DNA from: Pinus tabuliformis
Taxonomy: Eukaryota > Streptophyta > Pinopsida > Pinales > Pinaceae
Length of the DNA: 64,000 bases
Direction: 5' to 3'
Assembly: GCA_031772625.1 (NCBI GenBank)
Contig: CM062820.1
Span: 319,455,599 to 319,519,598 of the forward strand
Part shown: piece after piece, positions 47,430-57,550 of the stretch
How positions within the stretch are numbered: position 1 is the stretch's first letter
How the letters are laid out: each line of letters opens with the position of its first letter
The notes under the pieces: generated by a model
Database searches by the model: none
What the model was told of the DNA's origin: nothing
Seen by the model: only the letters and a program-made list of their open reading frames with translations
Position numbers and translations under genes: made by a program

Positions 47430-47750
47430 TACTGGAAAGAATTTTAAAATTTCAGTTCGGTACGAGAACCGATTTTTTTACTCTGAAGAATCTTTAAATT
47501 CTCAAGTCAGATTGAGAATCGAAAATATTCGTATTCGTGTCTTTTCTGGCAAAATTCTTTTAATTTTACTGGAAAGAATCTTTAAATTTTCATGTCCATT
47601 TGAGAATAAAAAATATTCGTGTTCATGTTTTTCTGGTGTGAGTCTTCAAATGTTCCTCTGTAGAATCTTTAAAATTTCAAGTCAGTTTGAGAATCGAAAA
47701 TTTTCGCGTTCTGGTCTGAATCTTTAAATTTTAAGTTAGTATCTATGTTC
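47430..47750. repeat. Degenerate tandem repeats (GAATCTTTAAATTTTCA type)
   Basis: The sequence GAAT(C/T)TTTAAA(A/T)TT(C/T)(C/T)A followed by GAGAATCGAAAATATTCG-like blocks recurs about four times with irregular spacing of roughly 75-120 bases. Confidence 0.65.
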
Positions 47751-48078
47751 GTTTCTTTTACCTGGCGTAATTTTCTGAGAGAGACTCTAATCTTAATGTC
47801 GGTGCATTGTGCAATTCAGTTAAAGATTTCATAGGAATGATCGAAACGACAAATTCCTTTGAAATCCGGGCTCGGGATACAAAACGATGAATCCTTGTGC
47901 TAAACATACTTTGAGAACCCACAACTTAACTATCATAGCTACTTTAAATAAAAATAATTGTATTGAGAGCTGCATTAAATAAATAATAATTATATTTCAA
48001 TAGATTTTTTGGTATTCAACTACATTTTGCTTCTGCTTATTATAAAATTCAACAAAGGATCTTCCTGCTTTTGTTTTG

Positions 48079-48442
48079 TTTGGTTCGCCTTTTTCTTTCA
48101 TAATCTCACCCCATTCTCACACACTATGTCGAGAATGGGATGTTGGTACCAGGCCAGAGCTGGTGTAGCTCTTCCCCTTCTTTCTTGGAATTTCTGTTTG
48201 TGTTTGGTTCACTTTTTTCTTTCATAATCTTACCCCACCCTCACACACTTAAGTCAAGAATGGGATGCTGGTACCAGGCCAGCGCTGGTGTAGCTCTTCC
48301 CCTTCTTCCTTGGAATTTCTAGATGGAAGGTGGAGTGGCTGTCAACCCCAAAGGAGCCTATGAGATTCGATCCAAAGACCTCTATGGACTTAGCAGAAGA
48401 GCACTACCAATGGAGCTAACCCTTGCGCTCTATTTGGTTCAC
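48079..48442 (-). repeat. tRNA-derived SINE with duplicated body
   Basis: On the minus strand the head reads GGTTAGCTCCATTGGTAG (box A, near 48413-48396) and GGATCGAATCTC (box B, near 48375-48364), as in a tRNA gene, and is followed by a body. The body occurs twice in tandem (about 48079-48202 and 48203-48326, period 124) with the shared words GGTACCAGGCCAG and GGTGTAGCTCTTCC. TTTGGTTC(A/G)C lies at 48079, 48203 and 48433, consistent with a target duplication used twice or with duplication of body plus target. Confidence 0.75.
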
Positions 48443-49121
48443 TAAAGGAGACTTTACCTGTTTGCATTTATTTGTTGATTGAACTTGCATTTATTCACAA
48501 ATTTAGTTATCGTTTGCTTTATGTAACTCTGGATCATGTTAGGGCACGATTTTCACAATTGTTGATTCCTTTGAGATAATGAGCATTTTCTGAGGCCACA
48601 TTGGTCCACTTTTGATGAACTTGTGAATATATAGTGATGACATGAAAATTTTATTAGTATTAAGGCCATTTTTCACTGACTGTTAGAGCCAGAGGGTCAC
48701 TTTATAAAGACTGATATTTCAGATAAAATTAAATAATTAAAACATCCAAATGAGTTTCTTGAAACACCTCCTTAACTATATTAGTATACGATTAACATCT
48801 GCAGGATTCAATCAAATTTATTTGATTTCAACCTTTCATATGGACAGAAATTAGAATGGTGTTCCAAATGGACAAAATTAGACAATACACTTTACTTTTC
48901 ATTGACTTACTTTTGTCAAATGGGCATAAGCAAGGTGAATTATCTAACTGGAAAGAGAATTCAAACTCTGCTTGTAAATTATGCATGCACTCATTTAGAA
49001 TAAACTTTAAAGGAAGCACTAAAACGATTACAAAGTAGTAATTTGGATTCTCTGCTTGTAAGTTCCTATTATTCTCTGCTTCTGTATTGTACCTATTTCT
49101 TACGTATTGTAACTATAGCAA

Positions 49122-49358
49122 TTGGTGCAAGCCCAAACTTGCTCTTTCTTTCGCGGAAAGAAGGTGGCCAGGAATGACAATCTACAACCAGAGGGAAAGA
49201 AGGCAGCCACGAATGACAATCTACAACCAAAGGGCAGGAAGGCAGCCAAGAATGACAATCTTCAACTAGAGGGAAAGAAGGCGGCCAGGAATGACAATCT
49301 ACAACCAGAGGGAAAGAATGTGGCCAGGAATGACAATCTGCAATGCACCTGTCTCTGA
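49122..49358 (+). CDS. Minisatellite ORF, 13-aa repeat
   Basis: A 78-codon frame opening MVQAQTCSFFR, then five 13-residue repeats with consensus GKKAARNDNLQPE, then CTCL and stop. The unit is 39 bp, an exact codon multiple, and all five copies stay in frame; substitutions between copies change few residues. The peptide would be basic and hydrophilic, probably disordered. No family is recognised and no promoter could be placed, so it may be a by-product of a minisatellite. Confidence 0.35.
   Translation: MVQAQTCSFFRGKKVARNDNLQPEGKKAATNDNLQPKGRKAAKNDNLQLEGKKAARNDNLQPEGKNVARNDNLQCTCL
49155..49349. repeat. 39-bp minisatellite, five units
   Basis: Five consecutive 39-bp units, each with GGAATGACAATCT or a close variant in the middle (49155, 49194, 49233, 49272, 49311). 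Confidence 0.95.
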
Positions 49359-49732
49359 CGCTATATCAATCTCTCTCCTCTAATTCAATCGGTCCAGGCC
49401 ATCGTTACAATTATGGCAACCATTTTTGATAAATTTAGGAGTATGTGAATAAATAACATGTTCGTGAAAATATGTGAATAAACGTGCATCTATCAGGTGA
49501 CAACATGCAGAGCCCATGCAAAACAAAACAAAACGTGGATTTATTTCTAAGGATACTTTCCCACTAACGACATATTTCGGAACAGGGAGATTGACGGGAA
49601 AAGAAGCTATTATATAAAGGGGTGCTGCACGAACTAGTTTTATTTATCTCTTTTGTTCAGGGTTGGGGAATAATGTTGGGTTTCAAAGAGTATTCATGTA
49701 ATCATGGAGGTTTTATTGATCTCTTCTGTCTT

Positions 49733-49847
49733 TTCAGATCAATTACTGAAATATTTTGTTTACTGTATTCTCTATTCTTGATTACATCTCTTCAGTTTTT
49801 TCAGAGAAATTACTGAAATATTTTATTTACTGTATTCTCTATTCTTG
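49733..49847. repeat. Direct repeat of about 48 bp, 67 bp apart
   Basis: TTCAGA followed by AATTACTGAAATATTTT and TTTACTGTATTCTCTATTCT occurs at 49733 and at 49800. Confidence 0.9.
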
Positions 49848-50948
49848 TTTACAACATTACCACTTGGAGAAGTTAACGTTATCCATACCATAATCAAGAT
49901 TCACAAACTTTTCTTGACCTTTTCAGATGGTGTTCTCGTCATTTCAAATTATGCAACTATTTTAATGTGTCTAAACAACATATGCAATAAATCTTGGTTA
50001 AACCAGTCATTTGGTAGGATAAAATGACGGACTGAGAGAGAATTTTACAGATAATTTAGTTTAATGTTGAATACTCAATGAATGACGTGTAGATATGCAT
50101 GGAAACAGATACAACTTGCTGCTGCTGACAATGAAATCCCTAATCTGAATTGAAAGTGATTGATCGTTATCCCTTTGATTGATTTACGAGTGCCCACTAT
50201 TATTTAGCGCTTTCTGCACTGAATTTTATACAAATGGTCACATCAGATGGTCGATTATATTGTTCACAGAATCCCAATTCATTTCTGTGAACTATAGTTT
50301 TTGCTCTGCTACATTGTGTTTATATTCAAGTTACCTACTGTAGATCATTTGGGTTAATGCAATACTTGGGTAAAAAGGGGCTTCTGCATATGTGTTTTCT
50401 TGGACTTTCAAGAAAATATTGGGTTGTTCAGGGGAATGACTATTCTTCCTACCAGTTCTTTGCTTGATCAGCTTTTTGACAGAGAGCTGGCCCATCTGGT
50501 TTGTGCTTTTCTTTTCTCCCTTGGAAATTTCTTCTGGTTTAGAAAAAGAAGCAGTTATGGATTATCATGGCGGTTTTTGTCTTTTCTTTAAATTATGCTT
50601 CAGCATTGTCCTTTTGTGGGTCATTTGTCCTTCATGTTGCAGAAATGGACTACAGGGGTTATGCAATAATGGGCATTTGGATTGCAGAAGCTTTGTTGGC
50701 TATGCTAGGGAATACATCAAATTTGATAGCAACATTGGAGGAGAATGATCTTCATTTTGTCTTACGGGTACTCAGCCAGAATTGATATTGAATCACCAGC
50801 CATAGAATCAAACCCAGACCACCTGTATTACATTTTCAAGCTTGAAACTTGCATCCTATGACTGTATTAAAGCTTAGATGGTTTCGCTTCAGCACAAGTA
50901 ACTAGTTTTAACTTGATGCAGGGACTTGCTGCCTCACAGCTTCCCTTG
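49848..50948. other. Rest of insertion 2, no clear gene
   Basis: Overlapping plus-strand frames at 50400-50785 are hydrophobic in part (for example FSLNYASALSFCGSFVL) but none is recognisable. Confidence 0.4.
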
Positions 50949-51574
50949 TTTAATCTATAAAAATCAAATCTCAAGAAAGATTTCAAAGGAATATAACACT
51001 TGTTACCCTTGAAATGTCATTCCTATACCTACGCTTGTTTGAAACAAGATTTATACAAGAATTCTAGATCTAAGGTTTGGTCCTTAATGAATTGCGCATT
51101 TGAAATTTATTACCTCTGCATTGGATATGCCTATAATTTCTAGAATTGATTTATCTTTGTTTTGCAGAGACAAGAGACAAAACACACACAAACACATGTT
51201 TGCTAAAGACTCACATCAATGATATTATAAAAATATTTATCCTTGCATGGTGGATTAGTGGCATTGAATCGGTTGGATTTTGCACTATTTCACACTTGAA
51301 GTGGCTCTTGTAATGCACTCCTTGCTTGCACATTGGGATAGGGCTTATATTGGATGAATGATTTTTTTATTCTAAGTTTTAATTTCACAAATATCCATGT
51401 TTAGGGTTGCTACATAAAGAGAATAAAAACATTGAATTAATAAATTGTAGCTTCTCTAGGTAATGGTAATAGGATTTTTGCTACAGAGTGTCCTCTCTAT
51501 TACTTTTTCTTGTTAGATCTTAAGCTTTTGTGATCCATAATGTAGTAAGCTTGTCTTCCGGATTAATCACATCA

Positions 51575-51635
51575 GTATTATTTGGTCGACATTTCAAACC
51601 AGCTAATGTGGTTCATCCTCAAGACAAAGGTGAAA
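51575..51635 (-). ncRNA. Possible hammerhead-like motif in the PLE 3' end
   Basis: On the minus strand GAGGATGA is followed by AACCA and TGGTT, which can pair, and then GAAATGTC. This resembles the core of a hammerhead ribozyme (CUGAUGA, stem II, GAAA), which is known in Penelope-like elements. The first core bases deviate from consensus and stems I and III were not convincingly paired, so it is at best a decayed copy. Confidence 0.3.
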
Positions 51636-51712
51636 AAATAAAAAAATCTTAATGAATAAATAGCAAGAATGCATTAAAAATCAGAATTAGCTGTTAGGAA
51701 ACGAGTTATCTA

Positions 51713-51718
<6 letters not shown>

Positions 51719-51746
<28 letters not shown>
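51719..51746. repeat. (TA)n microsatellite
   Basis: A run of about 13-14 TA units inside the Penelope-like insertion. Confidence 0.9.
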
Positions 51747-51749
<3 letters not shown>

Positions 51750-52069
51750 TTATAATATTCAAATTAGTTATTTAAATAATAAAATTAATATAATTCTTAT
51801 TTTTAAAATCCATTCAAATGACTAGTTTTTATAAAATTAACCGATAATTATATTTAAATATTTATTAATATTGGAAATATGCTATAATAACTCAAAAAGA
51901 GGTCAATAATTAATAAAATGAAAAGACCAAGTCAAAACATATTAATAATATAAATTAATAAATTAATAACTGGAATAATAGAAATATATTAAATTATTGT
52001 ATATATTATTTATTTATTACTAATCTGAGGTGAATCTATATGGTTTGGATTAACTTTATTCTTAATTCA

Positions 52070-52200
52070 ATAATTATAAAAATAAAAGTAATATTTAAGA
52101 AATATTATAAAAGTGAAATAATTACCAATAGTTAATTCAATAATTATATAAAAGTAAAATTTAAGAAATAATATAAAAGTAAAATAATTACCGATAGTTA
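52070..52200. repeat. AT-rich tandem in the PLE 3' region
   Basis: TTAATTCAATAATTATA(A)AA and TTTAAGAAATA(A/T)TATAAAAGT recur in order twice (about 52070 and 52132), followed by ACCGATAGTTA and a run of A at 52201-52215. Confidence 0.7.
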
Positions 52201-52215
52201 AAAAAAAAAAAAAAA

Positions 52216-52890
52216 TCATGACAAAAGAGATTGAATCCAGCTCTTACTTAATTTCCACCCATCATCCCTATTGAGATTTTTCGCATGTTTCTCAATCTCA
52301 ATAGCTTCTCTTAGCTTCCTATGGTGGAAATGATCAACCCTGGCAATGACCCTTGCCTCCTCAATGCACACATGGTGCTTATACTTCTCTACATGCTTTG
52401 CAAGAGATGAGGAGAAAGGTCGGTTGTGCCTAATGTCTGCAGCATGCTCTTGGATTCTCTGCTTAATAGAGCGGCCAGTCTCCTCAGTGTAGGGAATCCC
52501 ACATGAACATGGGACCGAGTAGACACCTTTCATTTCTTTGGGGTCAATAAGGTCTTTAACTGATCCGAGATAATTCCTAATGGTATTAAGGGGCTTGAAA
52601 GTAGAGGAGACATTATTCTTCTTCAGAATATGGGAAATCATGTCTGTAGTCCCCTGGACAAACGAGAGCTGTATCTTAGAGATAGGGTCTTCACTAGGAG
52701 GTTTAACCCTCGACTCTTTACAGGCTCTTTGGAAAGCCGTGAGGCCTTGAGACCTGCTATAGCCATTATTTTCCAAAACTTTAAGAAGATGAGACTTTTT
52801 TTCTTAAAGGTGAATCTCATATGAAATTTTTAAAGGATGGGTGGGTAGAGTACTAGGAACCCCGATTTTGTGAGCAGGAAAATGATTAAT
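52216..52890 (-). pseudogene. Penelope-like protein, C-terminal GIY-YIG region
   Basis: C-terminal part of a Penelope-like retroelement protein. The open part (52216-52776) has the linker RKSR-type region KESRVKPPSEDP, then STFKPLNTIRNYLGSVKD, then the GIY-YIG nuclease: GVYSVPCSCG (GIY motif as GVY), PYTEETGRSIKQRIQEH (YIG position reads YTE, with the conserved Arg kept), the H in SSSLAKHVEKYKHH, and the usual ending KLREAIEIEKHAKNLNRDDG then WKLSKSW. Upstream, codons for AHKIGVPSTL and KSHLLKVLENNGYS continue it to about 52890 with a stop in between. The changed YIG motif and the stop show that it is inactive. Confidence 0.88.
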
Positions 52891-53640
52891 CCAAAAGACA
52901 AACTTACTACTTTTTCTTGTGTCAGTTTAATGAGTGGTGGCAACACTTCATTTTCAGTGAATTTATTTTCTTATAAAAGTGTGAAGTTTGCATTGATGAG
53001 AGCATTAGTTGAATTGTTTTTAACCTTTATGTAGGAGCATGAATACCAAATCTGAGTAAAGATATTTATGCACACATTGTTCTGATTGAACAATTAGCAA
53101 TTTTCATCTTCCTTGTGTTTCTTTTGATTTTAGATAGAGATAGTCTTTAATAGAAATAAGTGTAGGATTCTATAGGCTTGTGAGAGGATTTATTTTAGTG
53201 TGAGTGTATTATTAGTCTTTACATTCGCTCAATTTAGTTAGAAAGAAATTCTCAGGTTTCTAGTTAGTTATTAGCTAGGATTTGTGGTCACTTTTCAATC
53301 AGGGTTGGAATTTCGATAGTTTGGGTCTTCTCTTTAATTAGGGTTTTCTTCCTAGTTGTTAATAATTAGGTCTTGTTTCCAGTTGTTGGTAGACTATAGG
53401 ATTGGTGTTGCAATGATTAAGTTTTCATCCTTAATGAATGCTTTTGATTGTAAGATTTAAAGAGGATATTTCTAGTGTAGGAACTTAAGGTGTGAGTGAT
53501 TTCTGGGAAAATTAGGGTTTTTTTTGTAGGTTGTTGAAGTCTCTCTCTGGAATTTCTAGTGTTGCATATCGAAGTCCATGCACCCTATACTGACATTAAA
53601 TGTTGGTCCATTCATATACCCTATACTGCACCCAACATTT

Positions 53641-53658
53641 TGGCACCGTTATTGGGGA
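53641..53658 (+). promoter_or_regulatory. Primer-binding site of element C
   Basis: TGGCACCGTTATTGGGGA starts three bases after the LTR end. It matches the tRNA-Asp type site (TGGCGCCGTTGCCGGGGA) at 14 of 18 positions; the differences are all transitions. Confidence 0.8.
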
Positions 53659-53841
53659 GGTTCTTAGGGAATAGACCTTGGTGACCTATTGTAGTTTGGT
53701 TTTCTCTTTACCTAGTTTCTCTTGTAAGTTTTATTGTTTCTTTCTTGCATATTTTGTTTTCATTTCTAAGGTGTTGTAATAAACCCCCTATGTATATACT
53801 TATCCACATGCTGACAGAATGTGCCAGCTATCTTGTTGGTA

Positions 53842-54070
53842 TTTTGAGGCATTTTTTTTTCGCGAGGTTCGCGAACATCCATGGTCAGTGGGTGCCAACT
53901 ACGTCCACGTAAGAAATAAGGTTGATCTCTAGGATCATGCCCCTCGCCATCACAGACCTGACCCCAAGGGCTTTCGGGGAGAATTGACTCTGTGACCTCC
54001 CGAATGGCAAGGCATTGACTTGACCAGTTGGTCTAACCCTTGGGGCTATTTATGTTTTTTGAGGCATTTT
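53842..54070 (-). repeat. tRNA-derived SINE with 14-bp target duplication
   Basis: On the minus strand the SINE (53856-54056) starts with a tRNA-like head, GGTTAGACCAACTGGTCAAG (box A), then GAGTCAATTCTCC as a diverged box B, then a body of about 130 bases and a short A-tail (plus-strand T run at 53852-53860). The flanks TTTTGAGGCATTTT at 53842-53855 and 54057-54070 are identical. It lies in the leader of element C between the primer-binding site and gag. Confidence 0.88.
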
Positions 54071-54251
54071 CAATGAGGTGTTCGAGGCTAATATCAATCA
54101 TCCAATGCACCTATTTCACTAACCAGTTGGTAGGAACATTCAAAGAAGGAGTCTCGAAGTAGTACATGAAGAACTTATTTTATTTTGGGATGAATTGGCA
54201 CACATCGTTAAACTTGAATTCCCTATCAGAGATCTAGGAGGTGTGGCACAA

Positions 54252-54944
54252 ATGCACATTATTCCTCCATTGCCTTGACCAGATTTTCATGGTTTGGAAA
54301 ACGAAGACCCAAATACATTCTTATTTGAGTTTGAAGAACTTTGTAGAGGATATGGTTATTTTATTAATTCCCAAAGGTTGTAAGTGTTTCCTTTTACTCT
54401 AAAAGGAGAAACCCTTTGATGGTTTATGAGCCTTGGAGGGAACTGCATTCAAACATGGGAAGACATGAAGAATGTATTCTTGAGTAAATACCAAGACTTC
54501 TGTTCGGCCAATGAAGGTATTTTTGGAATGATACAAGGGGAAGATGAAGTTTTGGAGGCCTTTTTGGAGCGATTTCAATACAACCTTTGAAAATCAAAGC
54601 ATAAAAAGTTAGCAAAAGATACCTTGAAAGCACTCCTACTCAAAGGAATCAAATATGAATTTTTAGAAATCTTACATCTAATGGGAATAGGTGATTTTTT
54701 TCAACTACCATATGATGATTCTTGTGAATAATGCATTAGGTATTCAAGAGGGATCTCTAAGACTAATAATAATTCTCAAGAACTTTTCTCTCAACTTTTA
54801 AAATTGGTTACAAGAATAGGAGTTACAGGAGCCTATCTAAATTTAAAATTGGATAGTTTGCAGGAAGAAAAAAATCAATGCAAGGAGGATCACTTGATAA
54901 ACTACTGCCAATTGTTGCTAGGGTTTCAACAAAAAGTCAAGTAA
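54252..54944 (+). pseudogene. Element C gag
   Basis: Gag of a Ty3/gypsy element, a 231-codon span in one frame. Motifs of the retrotrans-gag family: PDFHGLENEDPNTFLFEFEE, LCRGYGYF, VFPFTLKGETL, WEDMKNVFLSKYQ, EAFLERFQYNL, LKALLLKGIKYEFLE and RYSRGISKTNNN. Five in-frame stops interrupt it (near 54276, 54379, 54418, 54587 and 54730); at least two (after GETL and after FQYNL) sit where Arg is expected, as from CGA to TGA changes. No zinc knuckle or protease follows; the frame ends at 54944. Confidence 0.85.
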
Positions 54945-55000
54945 GGAAATAAATTGACCGTCAGTTATAACTAAAAACTCATCATCATTTAATAATTAGA

Positions 55001-55435
55001 CTAAGATTTGTTATCCACAACAAGTTCCTTAATATATCTATAACTGCACAGTTCCATGGACGACTTATAATCCTCCTGTAATTCAATACCCCGCCTTATG
55101 GCCATAGTGACCCTCTCCCTCAAGTCATATATTCCTTTAGCCTCAAGGATGGTTTGGATCCTCCTCTCTAAGGAAATTCCCCATGCAAACTTCATTACCT
55201 CAGCCACAAAAACTATAATTATTGACAAATACAATTCTCGTCCAATGCACCACAATGTTATCCTTCTCCATGGTCCCAACCGTTTGTGTAGCCAAACCCT
55301 AATTCCAAAAATCAAGTTGCACATCAATTTAAAACACTTGTTTTTCCTACTCACTCCCATATTACATTCAATGTCATATCTTTTAGATATGGGAGAGTAG
55401 TGAATTCTAAAACTTCCCCTATTACCACAGAACAT
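55001..55435 (-). CDS. Antisense 144-aa frame in element C
   Basis: An uninterrupted frame opposite to gag direction, within the element interior. It has basic and hydrophobic parts: FGIRVWLHKRLGPWRRI, ELYLSIIIVFVAEVMKF (a possible membrane segment) and LERRIQTILEAKGIYDLRE, ending in KELVVDNKS. In a region where gag is full of stops, an intact frame of this length is notable, but the plus strand is also fairly open here (55098-55400). Antisense frames are reported for some Tat-branch elements; I cannot tie this one to them. Confidence 0.35.
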   Translation of the reverse strand: MFCGNRGSFRIHYSPISKRYDIECNMGVSRKNKCFKLMCNLIFGIRVWLHKRLGPWRRITLWCIGRELYLSIIIVFVAEVMKFAWGISLERRIQTILEAKGIYDLRERVTMAIRRGIELQEDYKSSMELCSYRYIKELVVDNKS

Positions 55436-57535
55436 TCACCCTAGGAATACGTAATTCAAATACCATTAGAGGAAAATTATATGATCAGAATTGTTATTGA
55501 ACCTCAAAATCCTAGAATTTCACTTAACCATCCTTTGCAAATTTGAGGAACAAACATTGGAGCCTAACATTGAGGAGTTTCTCTCTTGCATTTCTCCAGA
55601 TCCTTTATGTTTTCAAGAGAGAAACCATCAAGCTAGGAAAGACCCGCATGACCTATCAAAGGAGTATCTGCTAGCAAATTTTTACAAGTTAGAGAACCAT
55701 GAACATGTAGTCTCTATTTAAGCCTAGTTCTGAACGATCATTGGCGCACCTTATTCCCCCATCATTTGATAATTCTTGATACCATATTATTTAAAGAAAC
55801 TAGTTTCTCATACTCCAATATGCATTAAATTCTACTGTTAAAACTTGAGTGTGAGTATATTTAGAATTATGTTATGCACATGGCTACACTGGAAGTACTC
55901 CTGCACTTGAAGGATAAATTCCTAATTTAAAATTAGGGTAGGCTAGTATAGAAAAAATCAATAAAAATTCCATCTGAAATAAAATTGTTACAACAACACT
56001 CTTGAAACTGAAATTCCCTAAGGCACAACTATTGAATTTCATATTAATATGCACTCATGCGGTAAGTTTAGTTAGAAGAAATTCACTCTTAATGCCTCAT
56101 ATTTTGTAGAGTGATTTTGGTTATTGATTAACTAGTTTTTCTTCATGGCTGAGATCATCCATTGAGTTAGTTAGGGGGACTTGTCACAATATCAAAACAC
56201 CAACCTTCTCTCACTCATCAAGTTGTTATCCAAGGAACATTGTCAAGTTTCTCTTCAAATGTATTGATGAAAAGCCTCCTTTGGTGGAACACTCCTATAA
56301 AACCTTAATGAGATATCATGAGAACCCTAGCATGATTAAGTTGAGGAATCTTTTAGTCATTATCTGAGATTCTTTTTTTTAAATGAGTCTTTAGGGTAGC
56401 AAGACCAACTAGTAAAGATTAGTCATTAAAAAAATTTCATGCCATCCCATGCTCATAAGGAGCAGATTTGCCTCCCCACCTATTAAGAAACCTAGTTTAT
56501 TTTAAAAAGATTAAATAGGAGGTATCATTATGGGTTGACCTACCATGATCATGGGTCCTCACAAGAATGGAATTACCGCTGATCACCAAACCAGGGTAAC
56601 GGATTTCATTTAAAAAGATGGAAGATAAGACATCTCATCATGAGTCAACTTTCTCATTCTTGTTAGTTCTTGTGAATGGCACTATCACTAGTTGGTTACC
56701 AAGCCAGGACATTGACATTGATTTAATTTCTAAACCGATGTAAATACTTTTAAATGAATCTGAATATATATCTAATAGATGAGACACATGCATTTCATTG
56801 GTTTAAAACACACCCCATTCAAGGTTATAGATGCATGGTGGCAACATCGATAATGTCTTTTGTATTAAAGTTAAATATTATACTATGATTTACTTGGTCG
56901 TAATTTTCTTTCCCTAAACTCATTATCATATCTCTCTGAGAATGACTTTATTATCCTTCTAGCAATGTGATTTGAAGTTCTATATTTCATAAATAAGAAG
57001 GCTTTCATGGACGTGGGACCATTAGTGCAGGTGATTTACTTTTCCTGAACAAGAGGAGCTTCGACTATATGTTGGATAATAGTAAGATGGTCACCCTACG
57101 AAGGTATCATTTTTATATCTTTATTTTTCCATGTTTCCATCTATACTTAATGTTGCGTATTTAAAACTATGTCACTTTTATTTTTAATGAGGATATTTAG
57201 GTGAATAACTACTGACTAGGGTTGCTTCTGAGATGATTTGTGGAAATTTTCATGGCTGGATATTTCATAATGACGCTATCCCCGTAGTGACAACATTATT
57301 AGAATTCCTAGGGTAAACCTGGCATCAAATTTTCTCTTGGATTAGTCTTAATGAATAGATAATCCAACAAAAAAATAAACCAACATGCATTTTTTTGTCA
57401 GAACAACTAGATCTAGTAAATAAACCTTTGTTTATACAAAGTAGCATGAAATGAGTGAAGGACCATCTATGTTTCAATTTTGTTTTTTGCAAGGGAGAGA
57501 AGGTATAACAACTTGCGTGAGGACATGAAAGATGA
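55436..57535 (+). other. Element C interior without pol
   Basis: About 2.1 kb in which I found no protease, RT, RNase H or integrase motif on either strand. The interior is therefore either deleted for pol or belongs to a non-autonomous family. Confidence 0.55.
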
Positions 57536-57550
57536 TTGGCATGGGGGAGA
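57536..57550 (+). promoter_or_regulatory. Polypurine tract of element C
   Basis: GGCATGGGGGAGA directly precedes the TGTCATG start of the 3' LTR, the expected place for plus-strand priming. Confidence 0.75.

Larger units (their letters stand above)
46397..50925. mobile_element. Insertion 2 in the 5' LTR of element C (about 4.5 kb)
   Basis: Missing from the 3' LTR at the matching point (after about 61240). It starts with GTCCCTGC and ends with GCAGGGAC, with TTA on the left and TTG on the right, so a short-TIR DNA transposon with a 3-bp duplication is conceivable. About 25 bases beyond the right end are also unmatched, so the boundary is not certain. No transposase was found. It contains a hairpin, an unrecognised frame, degenerate repeats, a SINE and a 39-bp coding minisatellite. 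Confidence 0.45.
51513..52908 (-). mobile_element. Penelope-like element insertion, 5'-truncated
   Basis: A 1.4 kb insertion absent from the 3' LTR of element C, flanked by an 11-bp duplication ACTTTTTCTTG (51502-51512 and 52909-52919). On the minus strand it holds the end of a Penelope-type protein with its GIY-YIG domain, then an AT-rich 3' region. The two ends carry inverted copies of a sequence of about 27 bases (51543-51569 GTAGTAAGCTTGTCTTCC..., 52884-52910 ...AAGACAAACTTACTAC), an arrangement known for Penelope-like elements. The RT core is missing, so it is truncated. Confidence 0.85.
41905..53637 (+). repeat. Element C 5' LTR, with three insertions
   Basis: Blocks matching the 3' LTR are 41905-42198, 44994-46396, about 50949-51512 and 52920-53637. 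The end reads CACCCAACA just before the primer-binding site. Confidence 0.83.

Noticed and set aside
48340-48430. Functional tRNA gene on the minus strand
   Set aside because: Box A and box B are present, but the sequence runs on into a repeated body with target-like flanks, so a SINE explains it better.
55098-55400. Plus-strand 100-codon frame opposite the antisense frame of element C
   Set aside because: No gag-pol motif; probably a shadow of the antisense frame or the reverse. Only one was listed.
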